Origin: CAYMSF01 sp964542255
GTDB lineage: Bacteria; Verrucomicrobiota; Lentisphaeria; Victivallales; Victivallaceae
Length of the DNA: 47,765 nt
NCBI GenBank assembly: GCA_964542255.1
Contig: CAZITV010000003.1
Location: 1 to 47,765 of the forward strand
Direction of reading: 5' to 3'
A program made the translations under genes and the position numbers. Each line of letters starts with the position of its first letter. The stretch's first letter is position 1. Shown here in pieces: positions 36,179 through 44,443 of this stretch. The notes below the pieces were generated by a model. The model did no database searches. It was not told the DNA's origin and saw nothing but the letters and a program-made list of their open reading frames with translations.

Positions 36179-37147
36179 ATGTTGGTTGTATGCAATAAAT
36201 GCCGTTGCTCGAATCAGTTTGGCGCAATCTTTTGCCGAAATTGTGGTGAAAAACTTGCAATTCTGGATATGACTCACCCAGATTATAATAAGACCAAAGT
36301 TTTGTGGAAAATTCTGGGCAGGATATTGAATGTGGCATTAATTGTTGCTGCGATTGCTTTGGTGGTTGCGCTGTTTTTGCCGGTGAGTAATCCCGAATAC
36401 AACCTCGACGACAAGGCCATCAGTGAATTAAAATTAAGTTGTGATGCACTTGATATCGCATATGCAAAAAATGAAGAGAAAATATTGAAATTGTCTCCGG
36501 CAGAGGCAACATTTGCCGCTAATTTTATGTTAGATGAACAACGTGTACCGCCGACGCCTCCTCCTCCTCCAGGACAACAGAATAAACAATCTCAATCGTT
36601 TAAAAAACAGGCAGCCACCGCCAGTATCGGTGCGAATAACACCTTTACCCAAAAACAAGGTGCATCACTTGGTCCCAAGCAAACAATGTCGCTGCCGCCA
36701 CCAGTTGCAGCGCCTCCTCCAGCAGCAACTCCTGCTGCGCCGGTTTCATCCAGTGATCAGGGCAAACCTTTTTTACCAAAGAAGCATGCCGAGAAGGAAA
36801 TTCCGGCAGAGCCAAATTTTACTGCGGCGTACTTAGTTGAAGTAAAAAATGGCAGTGATTTATGCATCAGTATTTATGGCAAAATGTTGCGATATTTACC
36901 ATATAAACTCGAGTTAAACGGTGTTTTTAAATATATTGAACCGCAGGAAAAAACGCCTGGAAAGCTTTCTTTTGAGTTAAAGTCAGCCAAGTTTGGGCAT
37001 TTACCCCTGCCGTCTTTTCTTAGGACTCAAGTTCCCGATTTGGTGAGTTTTATGGTTTCCGATAAGAAACTTCGGTATTATACGGATAAAATATCCGCGA
37101 TAAATATTGATAATGATGGTAATATTCAGGTCTCTGTGGTAAAATAA
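36179..37147 (+). CDS. Unknown zinc-ribbon, single-helix membrane protein with Pro/Gln/Ala-rich linker
   Basis: 322 aa, not recognised as a named family. C5, C8, C19 and C22 (VCNKC, FCRNCGEK) form an N-terminal zinc ribbon. One membrane helix lies at about residues 46-69 (ILNVALIVAAIALVVALFL). A low-complexity linker with runs of Pro (PPTPPPPPG) and Ala/Pro covers ~118-195. The C-terminal ~110 residues look like a compact alpha/beta domain ending in FGHLPLPSFLRTQVP and INIDNDGNIQVSVVK. Topology suggests a cytoplasmic metal-binding head and an external domain on a flexible stalk. Follows the FmdB gene closely and precedes oleA-like. Confidence 0.7.
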   Translation: MLVVCNKCRCSNQFGAIFCRNCGEKLAILDMTHPDYNKTKVLWKILGRILNVALIVAAIALVVALFLPVSNPEYNLDDKAISELKLSCDALDIAYAKNEEKILKLSPAEATFAANFMLDEQRVPPTPPPPPGQQNKQSQSFKKQAATASIGANNTFTQKQGASLGPKQTMSLPPPVAAPPPAATPAAPVSSSDQGKPFLPKKHAEKEIPAEPNFTAAYLVEVKNGSDLCISIYGKMLRYLPYKLELNGVFKYIEPQEKTPGKLSFELKSAKFGHLPLPSFLRTQVPDLVSFMVSDKKLRYYTDKISAINIDNDGNIQVSVVK

Positions 37148-37216
37148 TTTCCTCCGATATGAAAGATAATGGTGAAGTTAACTTCGGATCTATGGCGATT
37201 TCACCGGTTTGGACTT

Positions 37217-38263
37217 ATGCTTTATAAAAATGTAAATATTGATTGTGTGGCGTATGAATTACCGCCGTTAATGGTCACGTCAGAAGAAATCGAGGCGAAG
37301 CTGGCTCCGGTATATCAACGGCTAAAGTTACCACAAGGCAGATTAGAATTGATGACGGGCATTAAGTCACGCCGTTTGTGGCAACCCAATATTATGCCAA
37401 GCAGTGCTGCAGCTATGGCAGGGCGAAAGGCTCTGGCACAGACTTCAATCTCAAAAAATGACATTGGTTGTCTTATAAATTGTTCAGTGTGCAGAGATTT
37501 TCTTGAACCTGCCACAGCAACTGTCATTCATCATGAACTTGAACTTCCAGAAACAGCTGTAGCTTTCGATATTTCCAATGCATGTTTAGGAATTTTAACC
37601 GGAATTAATGTCATTGCTGCAATGATTGAAGCGGGTCAAATTAATGCCGGCATGCTAGTCTCAGGAGAAAATTCTCGTCCTTTAATGGAAACTACAATTT
37701 CAAAGATTCTCAATGACCATACTCTTACACGTCAAAGTATCAAACCACTATTTGCATCGCTTACCATTGGTTCAGGAGCAATCGCGGTAATGGTTTGTCG
37801 TCGGGGAATGGGCGCACACGATCACCGTCTGATTGGTGCTGATTCGCTTTCAGTTACCAGGCATAACACATTGTGCCGTGGCAATGCCGACAAGGGTATG
37901 GGTGATAACAATGATACTTTGATGAATACTGATTCGGAAATGCTGCTGCAATGCGGGATTGATGCTGCGTCTATTACATGGGATAAATTTCTTGCTTCAA
38001 CTGGAATAACCCGTGAGCAAATTAGCTGCTATTGCACTCATCAGGTTGGGACGGTTCATCGCAAGATGCTATATGAACGTTTAAAAATAGATATTGAACG
38101 TGATTTTTCCACTTTGGAGACTTTTGGGAATACCGGCTCAGTTTCATGTCCGCTCACGACAGCTATCGCAGTTGAAACAGGTAAAGTATTGCCAGGAGAT
38201 ATTGTAGCTTTGCTGGGTATCGGCAGCGGTATTAATTGTACTATGCTTGGAGTTAAATGGTGA
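37217..38263 (+). CDS. oleA: OleA-like thiolase (acyl-CoA Claisen condensing enzyme)
   Basis: 348 aa from the ATG at 37217, which aligns with OleA proteins beginning MLF.NV; an upstream ATG at 37169 would add 16 residues. The thiolase catalytic set is C123 (DISNACLGIL), H275 (CTHQVGTVH) and N305 (FGNTGSVSCP), with spacing like Xanthomonas OleA. SVCRDFLEPATATVI and the closing LLGIGSGINCTML are OleA-like rather than FabH-like. OleA joins two acyl-CoAs head to head to a beta-keto acid for long-chain olefins or ketones. The next gene, an OleB-like hydrolase, overlaps by 7 nt and supports the call. FabH-type synthase is the alternative. Confidence 0.8.
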   Translation: MLYKNVNIDCVAYELPPLMVTSEEIEAKLAPVYQRLKLPQGRLELMTGIKSRRLWQPNIMPSSAAAMAGRKALAQTSISKNDIGCLINCSVCRDFLEPATATVIHHELELPETAVAFDISNACLGILTGINVIAAMIEAGQINAGMLVSGENSRPLMETTISKILNDHTLTRQSIKPLFASLTIGSGAIAVMVCRRGMGAHDHRLIGADSLSVTRHNTLCRGNADKGMGDNNDTLMNTDSEMLLQCGIDAASITWDKFLASTGITREQISCYCTHQVGTVHRKMLYERLKIDIERDFSTLETFGNTGSVSCPLTTAIAVETGKVLPGDIVALLGIGSGINCTMLGVKW

Positions 38264-39165
38264 CAATGGAACACAATAATAAGAAGAATATTAATATAAA
38301 GCCGATTAAAGCTATCTATCCGTTCAATTCAAATTATCTTAAAATAAATAATTATAACTATCATTATTTGGATGAAGGTGATGAAAATGCCCCGCCCATA
38401 GTCATGGTTCATGGCAATCCGACATGGTCGTTTATGTTTCGTAATCTAGTGCATGAGTTTAGCAGCGAGTATCGTATGATTGCTCCTGACCATTTGGGCT
38501 GCGGGCTGTCTGATAAGCCTGAGAAATTTGATCATTGCCTCGAATCGCATATTGACAATCTTGAAACTTTAATGTTTGGATTAAATTTAAAAAACATAAC
38601 ACTGATAGTCCATGACTGGGGTGGCGCCATCGGAATGGGATTTGCTGTAAGACACCCGCAAATGATTGCTAAAATTATCATTTTAAATTCTGCTGCCTAC
38701 TCTCAAGAATTTATGCCGTTTCGCATAAAACTTTGCCGCATACCGTGGCTAGATTCAATTTTAGTTAAAAAATTTAATCTTTTCGTTCGTGCCGCAACGG
38801 TAATGACTACTGTTAAAGCGTTAAGTCAGGAAGTTAAAACAGGTTATATGTTGCCATATTCTGAGCAAAGCGCCCGTAATGCGGTATTACGTTTTATTCA
38901 GGATATTCCTACTAACACCGAGCACATTACATTTGAGCGTTTATTGGAAATTGAACATGGGCTTTGGATGTTTCGAGAAAAGCCAGTAGGTATTATTTGG
39001 GGCATGCATGATTGGTGTTTTGACCATCGTTTTTTGGAGAGGTGGAAATTGTTTTATCCTCAGGCTCAAGTGTTAGAGTTACCCCACGCTGGACATTTGG
39101 TTTTGGAAGATGCTCATAGCGAAGCTAGTGAATTTATTCGTAAATTTATGCAGAATAATAACTAG
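38257..39165 (+). CDS. oleB: OleB-like alpha/beta hydrolase (beta-lactone decarboxylase family)
   Basis: 302 aa. Haloalkane-dehalogenase-like fold: oxyanion MVHGNPTWSFMFRN, DHLGCGLSDKPEKFD, nucleophile D120 in VHDWGGAIGMG and H280 in PHAGHLVLED. OleB proteins share these motifs and split the cis-beta-lactone intermediate to an alkene and CO2. GGAG is 4 nt upstream of the ATG at 38257; an ATG at 38266 is an alternative. Overlap with the OleA-like gene suggests a common pathway. OleC (lactone synthetase) and OleD (reductase) are not in this window. True haloalkane dehalogenase activity is less likely given the context. Confidence 0.75.
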   Translation: MVTMEHNNKKNINIKPIKAIYPFNSNYLKINNYNYHYLDEGDENAPPIVMVHGNPTWSFMFRNLVHEFSSEYRMIAPDHLGCGLSDKPEKFDHCLESHIDNLETLMFGLNLKNITLIVHDWGGAIGMGFAVRHPQMIAKIIILNSAAYSQEFMPFRIKLCRIPWLDSILVKKFNLFVRAATVMTTVKALSQEVKTGYMLPYSEQSARNAVLRFIQDIPTNTEHITFERLLEIEHGLWMFREKPVGIIWGMHDWCFDHRFLERWKLFYPQAQVLELPHAGHLVLEDAHSEASEFIRKFMQNNN

Positions 39166-39378
39166 TGTTTTGTCTTACGGCTTTTAATTTTTTTTCAGTA
39201 TCTGATTGTTGTTCTTTTATGTTTTAGATTTGTGCTATTTTAACGTCTCAAAAGCAGTATTATTTTGTATGATTCTAAGATTCTTAATCTATAAACGAAA
39301 ATCTTCATAACCGTTATTAGCTGTTTGAAAGTTATTAGATAATAGTTTAAATTATTAAAAAATTAAGGCAGGTAATGC

Positions 39379-40803
39379 ATGTATCAGGAACTTTATGATA
39401 TTTTGAATCAGTATGACCAAACGCATTTGTTGAAATTTTGGCATGAATTGAGCGCTGACAGTCAAGAACAACTCGGCAGTCAAATAAAATCCATTGATTG
39501 GGATAATTTATCTGGACAAATTAACAACTACGTATTGACCAAACCTGAAACACTAATTCCACATGATTTGCAACCAGCTCCATACTTTCCTGTTGCGCCA
39601 AAAAATAAAGAACAGGCTGAATTGTATAATCGAGCCTTTGATAAAGGCCATGAATTGTTATGTGGGGGTAGAGTCGCCGCCTTGACTGTTGCGGGAGGAC
39701 AGGGCACTAGGTTGGGTTTTGACGGTCCTAAGGGTACTTATCCGATTACCCCGGTGAAAAACAAAACATTGTTTCAGTATTTTGCTGAGTCTATTTTACG
39801 TTTAAATTATAAGTATGACCACGAACTTCAGTGGTATATCATGACCAGCAAGCTGAACGACGTGGCAACCAAAGATTATTTTGAAAAAAATGAATATTTT
39901 GGTATAAATCCGGATAACGTTATTTTTTTTACACAAGGAGTAATGCCGGCAATTGGATATGATGGTAAACTGCTACTTTCTCAAAAAGATTCATTAGCTT
40001 TGGCTCCAGATGGTCATGGCGGGACTCTTCTGGCATTAAAAAGGTCTGGAGCTTTAGGGCGGATGAAGGCGGACGGCATTGATTATATATCTTATTTCCA
40101 GGTTGACAATCCGCTAGTTTCCATTGTCAATCCGCTGTTTCTAGGATTGCATGTTTTAGAAGAATCTGAAATGAGCGCAATAATGCTGGCGAAAACCGAA
40201 CCATTTGAAAAGCTCGGTAATTTTTGTTTGTCAGACGGTAAAACACAAATTATTGAGTACAGTGATTTGCCAGAGAATTTGGCGGTTAAACGGAATGATG
40301 ACGGTACCTTGAAATTTATTGCCGGCAGTCCGGCTATTCATATAATTAGCCGTAAATTTATTGAAAAATTAACTTACGGTGGTGCGTTGAATATGCCTTG
40401 GCACCGCGCCGATAAAAAGGTCTCTTTTCTGGACGATAATGGTGTTATTATTAATCCAGAGATTGCCAATGCAGTAAAACTTGAATCTTTTATTTTCGAC
40501 GCTTTGCCGTTGGCCGCTAAAACTATGATTTTAGAAGCTGAGCGCAGCGAGGAATTTGCCCCTACAAAAAATAAAACCGGTGTGGATTCTGTTGAAAGTT
40601 GCAGGGATATGTTGATTGACAGGGATATTAGGAGATTGGAACGTGCTGGAGTAAGTTTTCCGCGTGATAAGTCTGGCAAACCAGTTATTGCAATAGAAAT
40701 TAGTCCGCAGGTCATTATCGATGACGAAGATGCAGTTGCTTACTGTCGCAGTCATGCGATAAAAACTATCAATTCAGAAGTCAATAAGTTATATTTGTCA
40801 TGA
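39379..40803 (+). CDS. UDPGP-type (UAP1-like) uridylyltransferase
   Basis: 474 aa. The nucleotide-binding loop LTVAGGQGTRLGFDGPKG is at residues 103-118+, followed by YPITPVKNKTLFQYFAE, APDGHGGTLLALKRSG and YFQVDNPLV, all hallmarks of the eukaryotic-type UDP-N-acetylglucosamine pyrophosphorylase family. It would make UDP-GlcNAc (or another UDP-sugar) from UTP and sugar 1-phosphate. It heads an operon with ftsW and murG, and MurG uses UDP-GlcNAc, so the GlcNAc form is favoured. The next gene overlaps its stop by 4 nt. Confidence 0.88.
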   Translation: MYQELYDILNQYDQTHLLKFWHELSADSQEQLGSQIKSIDWDNLSGQINNYVLTKPETLIPHDLQPAPYFPVAPKNKEQAELYNRAFDKGHELLCGGRVAALTVAGGQGTRLGFDGPKGTYPITPVKNKTLFQYFAESILRLNYKYDHELQWYIMTSKLNDVATKDYFEKNEYFGINPDNVIFFTQGVMPAIGYDGKLLLSQKDSLALAPDGHGGTLLALKRSGALGRMKADGIDYISYFQVDNPLVSIVNPLFLGLHVLEESEMSAIMLAKTEPFEKLGNFCLSDGKTQIIEYSDLPENLAVKRNDDGTLKFIAGSPAIHIISRKFIEKLTYGGALNMPWHRADKKVSFLDDNGVIINPEIANAVKLESFIFDALPLAAKTMILEAERSEEFAPTKNKTGVDSVESCRDMLIDRDIRRLERAGVSFPRDKSGKPVIAIEISPQVIIDDEDAVAYCRSHAIKTINSEVNKLYLS

Positions 40804-41132
40804 TTAGAATAATCAAAATTGCGATTCAAGATGTATTGCAGGATGCCGGCAATTGTTCTGCGCGAATTAATCGCGCCTGCCGTAGGCGTCAACCCCTTGA
40901 AGTTTGTGGTATTTGCTCCAACCAGAATGAACTCTATTTAATTATGCAAAAATGTGACCGCAATCAACGCCAATACCGCTTCGCTCCATTATCAGATTTT
41001 GATGGTGATGCGCTAGTTGCTGCGCTTCGTTCACGTTATGATGCCGGCTTCGATATGCTGGGCAGTTTTACAGTTGATGATTGCGTGTGGGGATTTTTTT
41101 CTCGTCCAATTCTTGGAGAAAATAATCTATGA
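40800..41132 (+). CDS. Unknown 110-aa protein coupled to UAP1-like and ftsW
   Basis: Not recognised. It overlaps the upstream and downstream genes by 4 nt each (ATGA), which makes it a real gene translated in step with envelope synthesis enzymes. It is soluble-looking and basic at the N-terminus (INRACRRRQPLEVCGIC), with three Cys in the first half and one later; the second half carries RFAPLSDFDGDALVAALRSR and ends with VWGFFSRP. No membrane helix or signal peptide. A role around peptidoglycan precursor or division is a guess from position only. Confidence 0.7.
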   Translation: MIRIIKIAIQDVLQDAGNCSARINRACRRRQPLEVCGICSNQNELYLIMQKCDRNQRQYRFAPLSDFDGDALVAALRSRYDAGFDMLGSFTVDDCVWGFFSRPILGENNL

Positions 41133-42349
41133 AGAAAATATATAACGCTGATTCTCCAGTTGAAATATATGATGAGCACCAGGGGCAAAAGTCACTGACT
41201 TATGCTTCGCTTTTGATAATCGTTGTTACAATTTTGTTGTTATTTGGTTTGACCATGCTATATTCAACTTCATATGGTATTGCCGGAACTAAATATTTTT
41301 ATCAGCAGTTGACGTGGGCTGTCGTTGGATTTTGTATTGGCGTATTTGTGCTGTTGTTCGGTCATAGGAGATTGACCGAATATGCTATGGTTTGGATAAT
41401 GATTGCAACCATTCTTTTGATTATTGCAGATTTTTTTTTCCCTGCGGTTAAGGGTGCTCATCGCTGGATTAGAATTAATCCTGGAGGTTTTCCTTTAAGT
41501 ATTCAGCCATCAGAATTTGCAAAATTGGCTATCGCAATTTATATCTCAAAATTTTGTGCAGACAACGTTCGCTTTATGAATAGTTACTTTTCCAAGCAGA
41601 CACCATTAAGAATTGCTTTACCGTGCGGCATGGTGCTTTTATTCGTTTTGTATGGCAAGGATCTGGGGACAACCATATTGCTGGGAACGGTTATTGTGAT
41701 TGTCATGTTTGCCGCAGGATTGCGGCTTATCGTTATACTTGGCCCGGCGTTGATAATTGCGCCGGCGGCACTTTTGTTTATCAAGTGTTTTGACGCTGAA
41801 CGCTGGTCACGGATTATTTCGTACACTGATCCTGAAATCAGTCAGCAGGCTGATGGATATCAATTGTGGAATTCACTTTTAGCACTTGGTTCAGGCAGTT
41901 GGTTTGGTATAGGTTTTATGGATAGCCGGCTCAAAGCAAAGTATTTGCCTGAATCTCATACTGACTTCATCCTTTCCATAGTTGGTGAGGAACTAGGTTT
42001 TTTCTCGCTTTGCATGGTAATTGCTGCTTACATGGCATTTATGTATTTGGGGCTAAAGATCAGCATCAATTCGCGAACCAGGCTTGGAATGTTATTGGGG
42101 ATGGCAATTACGGTGATGATTACTCTTCAGGCAATCATAAATATCGGCGTTGTTGCCGGTGGTATTCCAACCAAAGGCATGCCGGCACCATTTATCAGTT
42201 ACGGCGGCAGCAATATGTTGATGTGCATGATAAGTGTAAGTATTCTACTCAGTATCGCGTTTGAAACGGTTAAACCAGGATTTAATGACGAAATTATTGA
42301 CTCGATTAAACATAAATTCTCTTTCATTACAAGATTGTGGAAAAAATGA
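41129..42349 (+). CDS. ftsW: FtsW/RodA/SpoVE-family peptidoglycan polymerase
   Basis: 406 aa polytopic SEDS protein with about ten membrane helices. Conserved blocks are GLTMLYSTSYGIA, GAHRWIRINPGGFPLSIQPSEFAKLA, DLGTTILLGTVI, LPESHTDFILSIVGEELGFF and the C-terminal GMPAPFISYGGSNML. It polymerises lipid II glycan chains; murG directly downstream favours FtsW over RodA. Starts inside the preceding gene's stop. The C-terminal tail after the last helix is short and basic. Confidence 0.9.
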   Translation: MKKIYNADSPVEIYDEHQGQKSLTYASLLIIVVTILLLFGLTMLYSTSYGIAGTKYFYQQLTWAVVGFCIGVFVLLFGHRRLTEYAMVWIMIATILLIIADFFFPAVKGAHRWIRINPGGFPLSIQPSEFAKLAIAIYISKFCADNVRFMNSYFSKQTPLRIALPCGMVLLFVLYGKDLGTTILLGTVIVIVMFAAGLRLIVILGPALIIAPAALLFIKCFDAERWSRIISYTDPEISQQADGYQLWNSLLALGSGSWFGIGFMDSRLKAKYLPESHTDFILSIVGEELGFFSLCMVIAAYMAFMYLGLKISINSRTRLGMLLGMAITVMITLQAIINIGVVAGGIPTKGMPAPFISYGGSNMLMCMISVSILLSIAFETVKPGFNDEIIDSIKHKFSFITRLWKK

Positions 42350-43473
42350 GCAATTATACTAATTTAAAAAAGTTGGCAATTACTTGCGGCGGTACTGGCG
42401 GACATTTTTACCCTGGATTAAGTATCGCCCGTGAGTTTAAAAAAAATGGCGGTGAGGTGCTGCTTGTCCTTAGCGGGAAACATGCAGCTGAACAGGCCGA
42501 CATCGCGGCATTGAACGATATTGAATCGATAAAATTGAACGCTTCTCCTATACCGCGCAGTTTGGGCACTGCGTATAAATTTATTCATGATATCTGTTCT
42601 GGAATTGTCACGGCAAGAAGTAAATTTAAGGATTTTAAGCCTGATGCACTGCTTGCAATGGGTAGTTTTGCTTCAACTCCAGCAGTTATTGGCGCAATAT
42701 GGTTGCGGATTCCTTTATTTCTTCATGACGGCAATGCCAAAATAGGCAAAGCAAACCGTTTTTTTAGTCGGTGGGCACGCCTGCTTGGTGCTGGTTTTCC
42801 ACCAGTCAACCGTGATAAATTGTGTTGTCCGTTCGTATTTACGGGAATGCCTGTACGAACCGAATTGTTGTGTGACACCATGACCAAAAATGCCGCGCTC
42901 TTAAGAATTAACCAGAAATTTAATGCAGCACTAAATCCGTTGCTGCCAACGTTGTTAATTTTTGGTGGAAGTCAAGGCGCAGAAATTTTTAACCATACTT
43001 TGCCTGAGGTGCTGCTGGCTGCAGGCAATGGTCAATTTCAAGTTATCCACCTTACTGGTCAAGGTAAACTTGAATCTGTGAATCAGGATTATCAGGCTGC
43101 TTCATTTCCAGTACTGATATTGCCGGCGTCAAACGATATGAACCTTTTTTATCAAGCTGCTGATGTGGTTTTTTGCCGTTCAGGTGGCAGTACAATTGCT
43201 GAATTAACATTATTCGGCAAATATGCATTTTTAGTTCCGTATCCGTATGCGTCGGAGAACCATCAGTACTACAATGCCAAGTATATGTCAGATTGCGGAG
43301 CCGCAGTAATTATTGACAACAAACGATGTAATAAAGAGAATATTACTGCCGTTGTCGAACGCTGGCTAGCTGCACCACAACAGTTTATTGCTGAAGGTTT
43401 AAGGGGTAAAAAGCTTGCCCGTCCAGATGCTGCCGTAGATATGTTATCACTGATTGACGATAAAATTGGCTAA
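42346..43473 (+). CDS. murG: UDP-GlcNAc:undecaprenyl-PP-MurNAc-pentapeptide GlcNAc transferase
   Basis: About 375 aa. I chose the ATG at 42346, which overlaps the ftsW stop as ATGA; an ATG at 42337 is possible. GT-B fold with the N-terminal acceptor loop CGGTGGHFYPGLSIAREF, LFLHDGNAKIGKANR, the middle FGGSQGAEIFN and the donor-site CRSGGSTIAEL. It adds GlcNAc to lipid I to make lipid II on the inner face of the membrane. Length and motifs are standard. A GGQ release-factor-like gene starts 17 nt after it. Confidence 0.93.
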   Translation: MSNYTNLKKLAITCGGTGGHFYPGLSIAREFKKNGGEVLLVLSGKHAAEQADIAALNDIESIKLNASPIPRSLGTAYKFIHDICSGIVTARSKFKDFKPDALLAMGSFASTPAVIGAIWLRIPLFLHDGNAKIGKANRFFSRWARLLGAGFPPVNRDKLCCPFVFTGMPVRTELLCDTMTKNAALLRINQKFNAALNPLLPTLLIFGGSQGAEIFNHTLPEVLLAAGNGQFQVIHLTGQGKLESVNQDYQAASFPVLILPASNDMNLFYQAADVVFCRSGGSTIAELTLFGKYAFLVPYPYASENHQYYNAKYMSDCGAAVIIDNKRCNKENITAVVERWLAAPQQFIAEGLRGKKLARPDAAVDMLSLIDDKIG

Positions 43474-43490
43474 ACATTGTTTGGTTTAAA

Positions 43491-44009
43491 ATGAATGCTT
43501 TAAAACCTTTGGGCATATCAGTTGATATCCGTAACGCGTGGCTGAGCATGACTGATGAGGAACTTTCTGCCATTTCCGCTTTGGAAATGTTCAAGGGGTC
43601 TGGTAATGGTGGACAAAAACGCAATAAAACCTCTTCCGCTGTTAGAATTGTTCATCTTCCCACCGGGATAAGCGTAACTGATTGTTCCCAGCGAAGTCAG
43701 ACACAGAACCGCCATAACGCATTAAAAAAAATGCGGTTGCTCATCGCCCTTAATATTCGTGTGACTCCTAATAAGGTGGTGGAAATCAATATAAAAAGCC
43801 TTAATAGCCCGGAATATCCATTATGGCTGGCCGAAATACTTGATTTGCTGCATTCGCAGCATTATGATATCCAGGCTACTGCACAAATATTGGGATTAAG
43901 TTCCTCAAAGATTATTAAATTATTTTACCGTGACCATAAACTTTGGCAATTAATAAACCGCAACCGGGAGCTCTTAAGTTTACCGCTTTTGCACAAATGT
44001 TCCGATTGA
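43491..44009 (+). CDS. Stand-alone GGQ-domain release-factor-like protein
   Basis: 172 aa. The class I release factor catalytic loop GSGNGGQKRNKTSSAVRIVH is at residues 36-55, with GGQ at 40-42; it continues THLPTGI-like as LPTGISVTDCSQRSQTQNR. There is no stop-codon recognition domain. A C-terminal region of ~60 residues (YDIQATAQILGLSSSKIIKLF) looks helix-turn-helix-like. Known GGQ-only relatives (ArfB, mitochondrial C12orf65) rescue stalled ribosomes by hydrolysing peptidyl-tRNA, so that role is likely. The N-x-x form GNGGQ replaces the more common GAGGQ/GPGGQ. It sits behind murG without an obvious functional link. Confidence 0.8.
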   Translation: MNALKPLGISVDIRNAWLSMTDEELSAISALEMFKGSGNGGQKRNKTSSAVRIVHLPTGISVTDCSQRSQTQNRHNALKKMRLLIALNIRVTPNKVVEINIKSLNSPEYPLWLAEILDLLHSQHYDIQATAQILGLSSSKIIKLFYRDHKLWQLINRNRELLSLPLLHKCSD

Positions 44010-44097
44010 TTTTTGTATATTTATACAGCTACTCAGTATAAAGTGGCAGGCACGAAAAAATGACAACGTGAGCTGCATTATTATTCATGTAACCAGA

Positions 44098-44436
44098 TCA
44101 GTTTTTATGAAAAACCTCTGTCATTGGAGCCCAGCATTGTTCAATTGTGATTCCATGAAGCGGTTTGAGACACGGCTTGCATACTGCCCACCATTTTTGG
44201 GTTATTGGGTTGGCGGCGACAAGAGCCATATCCTTTTCAAAATCATTGCCGGTATATTCAAAGTAACTAAAGAGAAATATTCCTGATTTATTTATTTCAC
44301 GTAGGTATATTGAGTAATTGTGCATATTAGCGTTATCTAAAATATTCAATACTTCCTGCCATGTTTCTTTATGTAACTGGCAATATTCATCTACACTATC
44401 CGGTTTTACTTCTACTACTGCTGCATATCTATTCAT
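44098..44436 (-). CDS. rhaM: L-rhamnose mutarotase
   Basis: 112 aa, the usual length. MNRYAAVVEVKPDSVDEYCQLH opens the dimeric ferredoxin-like fold; H22 in LHKETW, the Tyr of NYSIYLRE and the Trp pair in QKWWAVCKP are family residues that shape the sugar site. It interconverts alpha- and beta-L-rhamnose. Last gene of a minus-strand operon behind a DUF5703 glycosidase-like gene and a URO-D gene (7-nt gap), which suggests the operon handles rhamnose-type 6-deoxy sugars. GAGG lies upstream of the ATG. Related mutarotases for other sugars (fucose) cannot be excluded. Confidence 0.85.
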   Translation of the reverse strand: MNRYAAVVEVKPDSVDEYCQLHKETWQEVLNILDNANMHNYSIYLREINKSGIFLFSYFEYTGNDFEKDMALVAANPITQKWWAVCKPCLKPLHGITIEQCWAPMTEVFHKN

Positions 44437-44443
44437 AACAACC

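Noticed and set aside
44021..44041. 6-bp inverted repeat between the GGQ gene and rhaM as a bidirectional terminator
   Set aside because: The stem is short and AT-only apart from one G-C pair and has no T-run; not convincing.
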